From positions 248,001 to 312,000 of the forward strand of contig NZ_CP090641.1 of the NCBI RefSeq assembly GCF_029633825.1: a stretch of 64,000 nucleotides of DNA, in the 5' to 3' direction. Below, one piece after another: positions 46,501-53,666 of the stretch. The notes beneath the pieces were generated by a model, which did no database searches, was not told the DNA's origin, and worked only from the letters and a program-made list of their open reading frames with translations. The translations under genes were made by a program, and so were the position numbers. The DNA is from Burkholderia contaminans (GTDB lineage Bacteria > Pseudomonadota > Gammaproteobacteria > Burkholderiales > Burkholderiaceae). Positions within the stretch are counted from its first letter, which is position 1, and each line of letters opens with the position of its first letter.

Positions 46501-47724
46501 CGTGGCGACCGGGTTCGTGCAGATGATCCAGCAGGCCTTGATGTCGCCGGCCGCCATCCGCGAGAACATGTCCACCGTGCCTTGCCCGGTCTCCGTGCGC
46601 AGCGTGCCGGCCGGCACGCGCCACAGGTTCTCGACGAAACGGCGATCGTCGTCGGACGCCACCGAGCGCTGGCCCGGCAGCCCGGGGCCCATGTAGCCCA
46701 TCTCGCGCCCGCCCATCGCATTCGGCTGGCCGGTCAGCGAGAACGGGCCGCTGCCGGGGCGGCAGATCTTGCCCGTCGCGAGATGCAGGTTGCAGATCGT
46801 ATTGGTGTTCCACACGCCGTGCGTGCTCTGGTTGAGCCCCATCGTCCAGCAGCTCATCCACTCCTGCGCGTCGCCGATCCACTGCGCGGCCGTGCGGAGA
46901 TCGGCTTCCGCGAGCCCGGTGATTTCCGCGACACGCTCGGGCGTGTAGTCGGCGAGGAACGCGGGCATCGCGTCCCAGCCTTCGGTGTACGCATCGATGA
47001 ACGCGGCATCGGTGCGGCCGTTCGCATGCAGCAGGTGCAGCAGCCCGTTGGTCAGCGCGAGATCGGTGCCCGGCCGGATCTGCAGGAACAGGTCGGCCTT
47101 GTCCGCCGTGCCGGTGCGGCGCGGATCGACGACGATCAGCTTCGCGCCGGCCTTCACGCGATCCATCATCCGCAGGAACAGGATCGGATGACAGTCGGCC
47201 ATGTTCGCGCCGATCACGAAGAACAGGTTCGCGCGATCGAAATCCTGGTACGACCCGGGCGGGCCGTCCGCGCCGAGCGACTGCTTGTAGCCGGTGCCCG
47301 CGCTCGCCATGCACAGGCGCGAGTTCGACTCGATATTGTGGGTGCCGACGAAGCCCTTCGCGAGCTTGTTGACGAGGTATTGCGCCTCGATCGACATCTG
47401 CCCCGATACGTAGAACGACAGCGCGTCGGGCCCGTGCGCGTCGAGCACCGCACGCAGGCGGCGCGCGGTGTCGGCGATCGCGTCGCGGGCCGGCAGCGGC
47501 ACCAGGTCGTCCTCGCGCGCGCGGCGCACGAACGCGCGGTCGAGCCGCCCCGAGCGGCGCAGCGCGACGTGCGCCGACGAGCCCTTCGTGCACAGCCGCC
47601 CGAAGTTGGCCGGATGGTCGGCGTCGCCGGACACCTTGACGACTTCGCCTTCCTCGACGTGCAGCACCATCCCGCAGCCGACGCCGCAGTACGGGCACAC
47701 GCTCTTGACGGGGGTGGCGGTCAT
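43537..47724 (-). CDS. nasA: assimilatory nitrate reductase fused to a CysJ-like flavoprotein (bifunctional nitrate reductase / sulfite reductase flavoprotein alpha subunit)
   Basis: A 1395-residue fusion. Residues 1-~720 are a NasA-type molybdenum catalytic subunit: Cys10, Cys13, Cys17 and Cys45 hold a [4Fe-4S] cluster, and the Cys in NSRLCMASAGTGYKQSLG is the expected Mo ligand. After an Ala-rich linker come a flavodoxin domain (WASQTGNIESLTEDYA, about residue 870) and a CysJ-like FAD/NADPH reductase (RLYSIASSPSAHAGEIHLTV; MVGPGTGVAPFRGFLHER; YVCGDAARMAKDVD). NADPH electrons would thus reach the Mo site within one chain, with no separate reductase subunit. Last gene of the narK-nirB-nirD-nasA operon, 16 bases after nirD. 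Confidence 0.93.
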   Translation of the reverse strand: MTATPVKSVCPYCGVGCGMVLHVEEGEVVKVSGDADHPANFGRLCTKGSSAHVALRRSGRLDRAFVRRAREDDLVPLPARDAIADTARRLRAVLDAHGPDALSFYVSGQMSIEAQYLVNKLAKGFVGTHNIESNSRLCMASAGTGYKQSLGADGPPGSYQDFDRANLFFVIGANMADCHPILFLRMMDRVKAGAKLIVVDPRRTGTADKADLFLQIRPGTDLALTNGLLHLLHANGRTDAAFIDAYTEGWDAMPAFLADYTPERVAEITGLAEADLRTAAQWIGDAQEWMSCWTMGLNQSTHGVWNTNTICNLHLATGKICRPGSGPFSLTGQPNAMGGREMGYMGPGLPGQRSVASDDDRRFVENLWRVPAGTLRTETGQGTVDMFSRMAAGDIKACWIICTNPVATVPNRQNVIAGLQAAELVIAQDAFLDTETNRYADILLPGALWAEGDGVMINSERNMTLMRAAIAPPGDALPDWRIVAEVARAMGYGDAFDYASAADVFDEIVRFSNPATGYDLRGASHAALRDGPVQWPVAPGTARERHPIRYLNDGVSQTLRPAADGNDAPRVAFPTPSGKARFFARPHVDPAELPGDTFPIVLNTGRLQHQWHTMTKTGKVAMLNKLNPRPFVELHPDDASALGIAAKDSVEIRSARGRAVLPAVVTERVQRGNCFAPMHWNDVYGDELCINAVTNDAIDPESQQPELKYCAVALRRVETDAFASADEAAAHPDARADDAQPAPALVQATASQESDMADIDTFAAALGVADIAPPPLTDTERLYVAGFVSGLKAGAGRREGGVPVVPAAAPLTLPVRFWLDGMLAGLFSRSAPARAQDGAAPSLPADAGASGGVRIVRARPKVVLLWASQTGNIESLTEDYATQLMNAGFDIRTACMSDYPVASLAGAQYVLLMTSTFGDGDAPDNGSEFWDALQAGSAARLDGVHFAVLAFGDRNYDQFCGHGRRLDARLAELGAARLCARVDCDVEFQRDADQWLERVVARIKEADAALHAVPTGGMSPSGLLPTKAHPAPSKLVANLRLNRPGAAKETRYVSLSTEGANLEYETGDALGVWPTNCPELVDELLSVTALKADAPVSVAGVGDVRLGDALARHFDITRPHPDTLAFIASRSANGALKALLGDDRKGDLKQWLWGQQLADVLHEFPVELSGTELVGMLKRMQPRLYSIASSPSAHAGEIHLTVSAVRYHNGRRARKGVASTFLADRADDGRVPVFVQKSAHFRPPVSGDVPIVMVGPGTGVAPFRGFLHERQARGARGRNWLFFGEQHAQTDFYYGDELRAMHDSGFLTRLDLAFSRDQADKIYVQDRMREQGAELFAWLEEGAHFYVCGDAARMAKDVDAALKAVVAEHGGMSDEAANDYVARLSKARRYMRDVY

Positions 47725-47740
47725 GCGCGCTCCGGGGCGG

Positions 47741-48088
47741 TCAGGCCGCGATCCACACGAACCCGTCCTCGACCCGCGACGGATACGCGCTCACCGAATG
47801 CTCGGGCGCCTCGAGGCATTCGCCGGTGCGCAGGTCGAAATGCTGCTTGTACAGCGGCGACGCGACGACGACGCGCTCGCCGAGGCTGCCGATCAGCCCG
47901 CGCGACATCACGGCCGCCTGCGAGACCGGATCGACGTTGTCGATCGCGAACACGCCGCCGGCTTCCGCATGCGCGACGTGAAAAACCGCGACCTGCTCGC
48001 CGTTGACGAGCGCACACACGCCGGTGTTCGGCACGATGTCATCGAGCGGGCATACGCGGGTCCAGGACAGCGGAAGACGATCGTTCAT
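47741..48088 (-). CDS. nirD: nitrite reductase (NADH) small subunit NirD
   Basis: A 115-residue Rieske-fold protein: TRVCPLDDIVPNTGVCALVN, then SPLYKQHFDLRTGECLE. As usual for NirD, the Cys/His pairs that hold a Rieske cluster are absent. It partners NirB in reduction of nitrite to ammonium in the cytoplasm. It sits between nirB (38 bases upstream) and the nitrate reductase gene. Confidence 0.92.
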   Translation of the reverse strand: MNDRLPLSWTRVCPLDDIVPNTGVCALVNGEQVAVFHVAHAEAGGVFAIDNVDPVSQAAVMSRGLIGSLGERVVVASPLYKQHFDLRTGECLEAPEHSVSAYPSRVEDGFVWIAA

Positions 48089-48126
48089 GATGGGCTCCTT
48101 GGAAAAGACGCTGGCGTCGGTCACGG

Positions 48127-50724
48127 TCAAACGGTGGCGGGTTCGGTGGCGGCTTGCGCCGCGCCGACAGCCACGACGGGAATCGGCACCGGCTTGCCGC
48201 CCGTGCGTTCGCCCGGCGTCGCGGGCCGGATCTGGCCGCGCGTCTCGACGAATTCGATGGTCGAGTCGGGCGCGTCGCTGTTCACGAAGTGGCGGAAGCG
48301 CTTGCGCGTGTCGGGGTCGGTCACGGCCCTCTTCCATTCGCACTCGTAGGTGTCGACCACGTGCTGCATGTCGGCTTCGAGTTCGGCGCCGATCCCGAGC
48401 CGGTCGTGCACGACGACATCGACCAGGTAGTCGAGGCCGCCTTCGAGGTTGTCGCGCCACACGCTGGTGCGTTGCAGCCGGTCGGCAGTGCGTACGTAGA
48501 ACATCAGGAGACGGTCGATGTAGCGGACCAGCGTCGGGCGGTCGAGATCGGACGCGAGCAGTTCCGCGTGGCGCGGCTTCATCCCGCCGTTGCCGCACAC
48601 GTACAGGTTCCAGCCCTTCTCGGTCGCGATGATGCCGACGTCCTTGCCCTGTGCTTCCGCGCACTCGCGCGTGCAGCCGGACACACCGAACTTGATCTTG
48701 TGCGGTGCGCGCAGCCCCTTGTAGCGGTTTTCGAGGTCGATCGCGAGGCCGACCGAGTCGTCGACGCCGTAGCGGCACCACGTCGACCCGACGCACGATT
48801 TCACGGTGCGCAACGCCTTGCCGTATGCGTGGCCCGATTCGAAGCCGGCGGCGATCAGTTCTTCCCAGATCGACGGCAATTGCTCGACGCGCGCGCCGAA
48901 CAGGTCGACGCGCTGGCCGCCGGTGATCTTCGTGTACAGGCCGTATTTTTTCGCGACCTGGCCGACCGCGATCAGCCCTTCCGGCGTGACTTCGCCGCCC
49001 GGCATGCGCGGCACGACCGAATACGTGCCGTCGCGCTGGATGTTCGCGAGGTAGTAGTCGTTCGAATCCTGCAGCCCGGCGTGCTCCTTCTTCAGCACGA
49101 ACTCGTTGAAGCACGATGCAAGGATCCCCGCCACCGCCGGCTTGCACACGTCGCAGCCGAGGCCGTGGCCGTGCTTCGCGAGCAGTTCGTCGAAGGTCGT
49201 GATGCGCTCCACGCGGATCAGGTGGAACAGCTCCTGGCGCGAATACGGGAAGTGCTCGCACAGGTGGTTGTTGACCGCGAGGCCCTGCTTCTTCATCTCG
49301 GCCTTCATGATCTGCGTGACGAGCGGCACGCAGCCGCCGCACGACGTGCCGGCGCCCGTGCACGTCTTCAGCGCGCCGAGGCTCGTCGCGCCGTCGGCGA
49401 CCGCCGTGCAGATCTGCGACTTCGACACGTTGTTGCACGAGCAGATCTGGGCGGCCGCCGGCAGCGCCTCGACGCCGATCGCCGGCTTCGCGACGCCGTC
49501 CGACGACGGCAGGATCAGGAATTCCGGCGACTCCGGCAGCTCGATGCGGTTCAGCATCATCTGCAGCAGCGTGCCGTATTCGGCAGCATCGCCGACCATC
49601 ACCGCGCCGTGCAGGAACTTGCCGCAATCGGACACCACGAGCTTCTTGTAGACCTGGCGGCGCTCGTCCGCGTACTGGTAGGTGCGGCTGCCGGCCGTCG
49701 TGCCGTGCGCGTCGCCGATGCTCGCGACGTCCACGCCCATCAGCTTCAGCTTCGTGCTCATGTCGGCGCCGGCGAATGCGGCCCCGGCCGCACCGTTCGC
49801 ATCGCCGCCGAGCTGCTTCGCGACCACGCGCGCCATGTCGTAGCCGGGGGCGACGAGGCCGTAGACCATGCCGTTCCAGGCCGCGCATTCGCCGATCGCG
49901 TAGATGTCGGCGTCGCTCGTGCGGCATGCGTCGTCGATCGCGACGCCGCCGCGCGGGCCGATTTCCAGCCCACATGCGCGGGCCAGTTCGTCGCGGGCGC
50001 GGATGCCGGCCGAGAACACGATCATGTCGGCGTCGAGGTGCGAGCCGTCGGCGAACGCCATCCGGTGCGTGCCTTCCTCGCCATCGACGATCTCGAGCGT
50101 GTTCTTGCCCGTATGCACGGTCACGCCGAGCGCCTCGATCTTCGCGCGCAGCATGCGGCCGCCACCGTCGTCGACCTGCACGGCCATCAGCCGCGGCGCG
50201 AATTCGACGACGTGCGTGTCGAGCCCCATGTCACGCAGCGCCTTCGCGCATTCGAGGCCGAGCAGCCCGCCGCCGATCACGACACCGCGCTTCGCATGCG
50301 TGCCGCACGCCTGCATCGCTTCGAGGTCCTCGATCGTCCGGTACACGAAGCAGCCGTCACGATCGTGGCCCGGCATCGGCGGCACGAACGGGCGCGAACC
50401 CGTCGCGAGCACCAGCTTGTCGTACGCGAGCGTTTCGCCGGATGCGAGCGTGACCGTATGCGCGGCGCGGTCGATCGACGCGACTGGTGCGTTCAGGCGC
50501 AGGTCGAACTGCGGATGACGCTCGAAGAAACCGGGTTCGACGAGCGACAGGTCGTCCGCCGACTTGCCCGCGAAGAATTCGGACAGGTGCACGCGGTCGT
50601 AGGCCGGGCGCGGTTCCTCGCCGAGCACCGTGACCTGCGGCGCGCCCGTGGCGCCCGCTTCCGCTGCGATGCATTCGAGGAACTTGTGGCCGACCATGCC
50701 GTGGCCGATGACGATGAGTTTCAT
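48127..50724 (-). CDS. nirB: nitrite reductase (NADH) large subunit NirB
   Basis: An 865-residue protein with the full NirB order: FAD/NAD-binding pyridine nucleotide-disulphide reductase domain (IVIGHGMVGHKFLE; GVVIGGGLLGLECAKAL), two BFD-like [2Fe-2S] segments (CSCNNVSKSQICTAV...CTGAGTSCGGCVP and a second with CDVCKPAV), and the siroheme/[4Fe-4S] core (CVGSTWCRYGVDDS and SGCTRECAEAQGKD). It reduces nitrite to ammonium with six electrons. Its siroheme needs CobA, which is encoded just across the divergent promoter. Confidence 0.95.
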   Translation of the reverse strand: MKLIVIGHGMVGHKFLECIAAEAGATGAPQVTVLGEEPRPAYDRVHLSEFFAGKSADDLSLVEPGFFERHPQFDLRLNAPVASIDRAAHTVTLASGETLAYDKLVLATGSRPFVPPMPGHDRDGCFVYRTIEDLEAMQACGTHAKRGVVIGGGLLGLECAKALRDMGLDTHVVEFAPRLMAVQVDDGGGRMLRAKIEALGVTVHTGKNTLEIVDGEEGTHRMAFADGSHLDADMIVFSAGIRARDELARACGLEIGPRGGVAIDDACRTSDADIYAIGECAAWNGMVYGLVAPGYDMARVVAKQLGGDANGAAGAAFAGADMSTKLKLMGVDVASIGDAHGTTAGSRTYQYADERRQVYKKLVVSDCGKFLHGAVMVGDAAEYGTLLQMMLNRIELPESPEFLILPSSDGVAKPAIGVEALPAAAQICSCNNVSKSQICTAVADGATSLGALKTCTGAGTSCGGCVPLVTQIMKAEMKKQGLAVNNHLCEHFPYSRQELFHLIRVERITTFDELLAKHGHGLGCDVCKPAVAGILASCFNEFVLKKEHAGLQDSNDYYLANIQRDGTYSVVPRMPGGEVTPEGLIAVGQVAKKYGLYTKITGGQRVDLFGARVEQLPSIWEELIAAGFESGHAYGKALRTVKSCVGSTWCRYGVDDSVGLAIDLENRYKGLRAPHKIKFGVSGCTRECAEAQGKDVGIIATEKGWNLYVCGNGGMKPRHAELLASDLDRPTLVRYIDRLLMFYVRTADRLQRTSVWRDNLEGGLDYLVDVVVHDRLGIGAELEADMQHVVDTYECEWKRAVTDPDTRKRFRHFVNSDAPDSTIEFVETRGQIRPATPGERTGGKPVPIPVVAVGAAQAATEPATV

Positions 50725-50745
50725 GGTGACGTTTCCTTCGGTCGA

Positions 50746-52071
50746 TCAGTTCGCGACGCCGCTGGCAGCCAGCGCGCGGTCGCGCAGCTCGGCTTCGCGC
50801 GCCTTGTGCTCTTCGCTGAAGCGCACGGCCATCGCGCACAGCGCGGTCGCGGTGACGGCCAGGCCGAGCAGGCTCAGCGTGTGCTGCACGTCGCCGATAC
50901 CCTTCAGCAGGAAACTCGCGGCCACCGCGCCGACGTTGCCGCCCGCGCCGACGATCCCCGCCACGCCGCCGAGCGCCTTGCGGTCGATGAACGGCACCAG
51001 CGCGTAGGTCGCGCCGCAGGCCATGTGCGTGAACAGGCCGAACGTGAGCATCGCGACGAGTGCGATGCCGACGCTTTGCGCATGCGAGAACCAGATCAGC
51101 CCGAGCCCTTCGCCGACGATCAGTGCGCACAGCAGCATCGCGCGCACGTCGAGGCTGCGGCGCGCGGCAATCTTGTCGGACAGCCAGCCGCCGAGCGCGC
51201 GGGCGAACAGCGCGAGCAGCCCGAACAGGCCGACCGCGAAACCGGCGTCCTTCAACGACAGGCTGAAGTGATCGACGTAGTACAGCGCGGCGATGTTGTG
51301 GATGAACACCTCGACGCCGAAGCACGCGCCGTACGTGACGAACAGCATCCACACGCGATAGTTGCCGCAGGCCGTGAAAAAGCTCGCCCAGCCGCCCTTC
51401 TTGCCGCTGTCGACCGTCACGCCTTCCTTGCGCAGCGCGAGGATGTCGCCTTGCGGGCAGTCCTGCGTGAAGCGCCAGTACGCCCAGGCCATCACGAGCA
51501 TCGCGGCGCCCGGCACGACCAGTGCGATGCGCCACGACGAATCCTCGCCGAAGCCGAGCATCAGGCCGGCGGCGACGAGCAGCGGCATCAGCGCCTGCGT
51601 CGCCCCTGCGCCGGCGTTGCCCCAGCCGGCCGTCGTCGCGTTCGCGGTGCCGACCACGTTCGGCGCGAACATCACCGACGTGTGGTACTGCGTGATCACG
51701 AAGCCCGCGCCGATCGCGCCGATGCCGAGCCGGCAGATCAGGAACGACAGGTAGTCGTGCGTGAACGACACCGCGAACACGGGGATCGCGCCGAGCAGCA
51801 ACAGGCCGACGTACACGCGGCGCGGGCCGAAGCGGTCGCACAACGGGCCGACCAGCAGCCGCACGGCGATCGTCGCGGCCACCGCCGCGATATTGATGTT
51901 GGCGACCTGTGCGGCCGTCAGGTGAAATTCGCGTGCGATCAGCGGCATCAGCGGCGCGCACGCGAACCATGCGAAGAAGCACACGAAGAACGCCATCCAC
52001 GTCAGGTGGAACGCGCGCATCGGCGCGGTGCGGAAGCTGAAGAGATCGATACGGGTAGCTTTGTCGGTCAT
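50746..52071 (-). CDS. narK: NarK/NasA-type nitrate/nitrite MFS transporter (NNP family)
   Basis: A 441-residue, 12-helix MFS protein of the nitrate/nitrite porter family: FHLTWMAFFVCFFAWFACAP with LMPLIAREFHLTAAQVANI, the first nitrate signature GWGNAGAGATQALMPLLV, and the second GIVGAGGNVGAVAASFLL. It is the first gene of the nitrate assimilation operon. The ATG at 52071 lies 19 bases downstream of a terminator-like hairpin, the position expected of an antitermination leader. Confidence 0.93.
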   Translation of the reverse strand: MTDKATRIDLFSFRTAPMRAFHLTWMAFFVCFFAWFACAPLMPLIAREFHLTAAQVANINIAAVAATIAVRLLVGPLCDRFGPRRVYVGLLLLGAIPVFAVSFTHDYLSFLICRLGIGAIGAGFVITQYHTSVMFAPNVVGTANATTAGWGNAGAGATQALMPLLVAAGLMLGFGEDSSWRIALVVPGAAMLVMAWAYWRFTQDCPQGDILALRKEGVTVDSGKKGGWASFFTACGNYRVWMLFVTYGACFGVEVFIHNIAALYYVDHFSLSLKDAGFAVGLFGLLALFARALGGWLSDKIAARRSLDVRAMLLCALIVGEGLGLIWFSHAQSVGIALVAMLTFGLFTHMACGATYALVPFIDRKALGGVAGIVGAGGNVGAVAASFLLKGIGDVQHTLSLLGLAVTATALCAMAVRFSEEHKAREAELRDRALAASGVAN

Positions 52072-52082
52072 GTCATCCGCCA

Positions 52083-52142
52083 AACGAAAAACGGCGTCCT
52101 GCGCACCCGGTCTCGTCGAGACCCGATGCGTAGGACGCCGTT
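52083..52142 (-). terminator. intrinsic terminator in the narK leader (regulated)
   Basis: On the minus strand AACGGCGTCCT pairs perfectly with AGGACGCCGTT (11 bases). Inside, CGCA/TGCG and GGTCTC/GAGACC extend the stem, and TTTTTCGTTT follows. It sits between the sigma-54 promoter and narK, so read-through must be controlled. The 5' arm is shared with the second hexaloop hairpin (52133-52146), so the two cannot form together. Confidence 0.8.
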
Positions 52143-52210
52143 GCCCATGAAGCCCGTTGCCGGGCGCGTCTGTAATCGGTACTGCCGGACGAATCGCCAT
52201 TGATCCGCCC
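52133..52210 (-). promoter_or_regulatory. ANTAR-type twin hexaloop RNA in the narK leader (NasT target)
   Basis: Hairpin P1 (52187-52210, minus strand): GGGCGGATC/GATTCGTCC, nine pairs with two G-U, closing hexaloop AATGGC. A middle hairpin GCCCG-GCAA-CGGGC lies at 52152-52165. Hairpin P2 (52133-52146): GGGC/GTCC closing hexaloop AACGGC. Both loops have A at position 1 and G at position 4, the feature recognised by ANTAR proteins, and P2 uses the 5' arm of the following terminator. GGCAGT directly follows P1 here and in the cobA leader. NasT, encoded nearby, is the expected ligand. Confidence 0.72.
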
Positions 52211-52223
52211 GAGCCCCCCTGAC

Positions 52224-52238
52224 GCAAACGCCGTGCCA
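52224..52238 (-). promoter_or_regulatory. sigma-54 promoter of the narK-nirB-nirD-nasA operon
   Basis: Minus strand TGGCACG-GCGT-TTGC: the GG (-24) and GC (-12) elements are ten bases apart and match the consensus TGGCACG-N4-TTGC exactly. Predicted start near 52212, two bases before the P1 hairpin. Confidence 0.82.
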
Positions 52239-52338
52239 TGTCGCTCGAATCGGGCCGACAGCCCCGTCACGCAACGCGCATCGGGCGTCATACGACGCGC
52301 GAGTCCACGCGACCCACGATGCGTCGTGATGCAGCGAG

Positions 52339-52374
52339 GCACAGATGTGGTGCGCTGCAGCACTGTCGCCGTGC
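52339..52374. promoter_or_regulatory. tandem NtrC-type enhancer sites between the two divergent sigma-54 promoters
   Basis: GCAC-AGATGTG-GTGC at 52339-52353 and GCAC-TGTCGCC-GTGC at 52360-52374, both fitting GCAC-N7-GTGC, with centres 21 bases apart (two helical turns). A weaker copy, GCGC-GCCGACG-GTGC, is at 52386-52400. They lie about 100-150 bases upstream of the narK promoter and about 150-180 upstream of the cobA promoter, a normal enhancer distance. Confidence 0.68.
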
Positions 52375-52520
52375 GACATCGCAGTGCGCGCCGACGGTGC
52401 GCGATGCACGCCGATACGGCATTGCAGTTGCCCTCGCGCGGCGGCCGCATGCATGCACGAGGCCGGCGCGCGGCGCGGCGCGCACCGTTGCCGCCGCGCC
52501 GGCGCGACGTGTCATCCCGG

Positions 52521-52537
52521 TTGGCCCGGATATTGCT
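52521..52537 (+). promoter_or_regulatory. sigma-54 promoter of the cobA-nasT-nasS operon
   Basis: TTGGCCCG-GATA-TTGCT: GG and GC ten bases apart, one mismatch (C for A) from TTGGCACG-N4-TTGCW. Predicted start near 52547, five or six bases before the first hexaloop hairpin. Confidence 0.72.
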
Positions 52538-52552
52538 GAATCGGCTGCATGA

Positions 52553-52630
52553 CACCGGCAACGGCGCCGGTGGGCAGTCCCCGCAAACCATGCCCGTCCT
52601 TCCGGCGGGCCGATCAGGACAACGGCGTCC
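52553..52630 (+). promoter_or_regulatory. ANTAR-type twin hexaloop RNA in the cobA-nasT-nasS leader
   Basis: P1 (52553-52572): CACCGGC/GCCGGTG closing hexaloop AACGGC, followed directly by GGCAGT as in the narK leader. A middle hairpin GCCCG...CGGGC lies at 52592-52610. P2 (52617-52630): GGAC/GTCC closing AACGGC, overlapping the 5' arm of a terminator-like stem. Order, loop sequences and spacing (44 bases between P1 and P2, against 40 in the narK leader) match, so both leaders are probably read by the same protein, NasT. Confidence 0.68.
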
Positions 52631-52657
52631 CTCCGTGCGCGGCACGGCCGGATGCCG
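52623..52657 (+). terminator. terminator-like hairpin in the cobA leader
   Basis: CGGCGTCC pairs with GGATGCCG (one G-U), enclosing CCGTGC-GCG-GCACGG; GTGCGTTTCG follows. Same layout as the narK leader terminator but with a weak T-tract, so termination may be partial. Mutually exclusive with P2. Confidence 0.5.
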
Positions 52658-52704
52658 GTGCGTTTCGACCGCCCGCCGCCGCCGCGCAAGACAATGCGCT
52701 ATCG

Positions 52705-52723
52705 ACCGCCCTATGCGGGCGGT
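52705..52723 (+). promoter_or_regulatory. hairpin next to the cobA ribosome-binding site
   Basis: ACCGCCC-TATGC-GGGCGGT, a 7-base perfect stem ending three bases before AGGA of cobA. It may affect translation initiation or protect the leader; nothing more can be said. Confidence 0.4.
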
Positions 52724-52736
52724 ACAGGAACACGAC

Positions 52737-53507
52737 ATGACGACAGGCAAAGTCACGCTGCTGGGCGCCGGCCCCGGCGATCCCGATCTCCTCACGCTGA
52801 AGGCCGTCAAGGCGCTGGCCGCTGCCGACGTGCTGCTGCTCGACGATCTCGTCGCACCCGGCATCGTCGAACTCGCCCCGCAGGCACGCGTGATCCGCGT
52901 CGGCAAGCGCGGCGGCTGCCGCTCCACGCCGCAGGCATTCATCGAGAAGCTGATGCGCCGCTACGCGCTGCGCGGCGCGCACGTGGTGCGCGTGAAAGGC
53001 GGCGATGCGCTGCTGTTCGGGCGCGCCGGCGAAGAACTCGCGACGCTGCGCGCCGCCGCGATTCCGGTCGAGATCGTCAACGGCATCTCGTCGGGCTTCG
53101 CGGCCGCCGCGAGCCTCGGCATCTCGCTCACGCACCGCGCGCATTGCCACGGCGTCACGTTCGTCACCGCGCACCGTCAGGACCACGGCGAACCCGACTG
53201 GGCGCGCCTCGCGGCGACCGGCACCACGCTCGCGGTCTACATGGGCATGAGCCGCGTCGACAGCATTGCCGCCGGCCTGCTCGCCGTGCTGTCGCCCTCG
53301 ACGCCGGCCGCGGCCGTGCAATGGGCCGGCACGCCCGATGAACGCCGCTGGATTGGCACGCTAGGCGATCTCGCGCGCGGCATCGACGAAGCGCGGCTCG
53401 GCAGCCCGGCGGTGATCCTCGTCGGCGGCGCGATCGGCGAAGCGGCCGTGCAGCACGCGCCGGACGCGGGCGCCGCGATCGAAACGGTCTTGTCCCGGGC
53501 CGCGTAA
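52737..53507 (+). CDS. cobA: uroporphyrinogen-III C-methyltransferase (SUMT)
   Basis: A 256-residue SUMT: KVTLLGAGPGDPDLLTLKAV at the N-terminus, VRVKGGDALLFGRAGEE and the VYMGMSRVD segment are characteristic. It methylates uroporphyrinogen III twice using SAM, giving precorrin-2 for siroheme (and cobalamin). It lacks the CysG oxidase/chelatase part. Divergence from the nirB operon and its shared leader architecture point to siroheme supply for NirB. AGGA is seven bases before the ATG at 52737. Confidence 0.92.
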   Translation: MTTGKVTLLGAGPGDPDLLTLKAVKALAAADVLLLDDLVAPGIVELAPQARVIRVGKRGGCRSTPQAFIEKLMRRYALRGAHVVRVKGGDALLFGRAGEELATLRAAAIPVEIVNGISSGFAAAASLGISLTHRAHCHGVTFVTAHRQDHGEPDWARLAATGTTLAVYMGMSRVDSIAAGLLAVLSPSTPAAAVQWAGTPDERRWIGTLGDLARGIDEARLGSPAVILVGGAIGEAAVQHAPDAGAAIETVLSRAA

Positions 53508-53666
53508 CATGCGCGACACCACGCGGCACCGGCCGCCCACCACCGATCATGAAGACAGCCGCACCAGCCGCCGGGCCGCCGCGCGCGGCATCGACGCGCT
53601 GTGCGCCCGGCGCCGTTGCTCCCGTCCCGGCCATCGCGCCACGCTTTCGCCGCCGCCGTCCGCGTC

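Noticed and set aside
52170..52190. ACCGAT in GTACCGATTAC as an alternative second hexaloop next to P1 in the narK leader.
   Set aside because: The closing stem is only two pairs with a mismatch beyond; the AACGGC hairpin at 52133-52146 is better, overlaps the terminator and recurs in the cobA leader.
48154..52203. A 1349-codon plus-strand open frame antisense to nirB and narK, and similar long antisense frames (for example 1100-4411, 18861-20618, 33565-36126, 37835-40360).
   Set aside because: They mirror real genes on the other strand, are made largely of Arg, Ala, Gly and His, and show no family motifs; long antisense frames are expected at this GC content.
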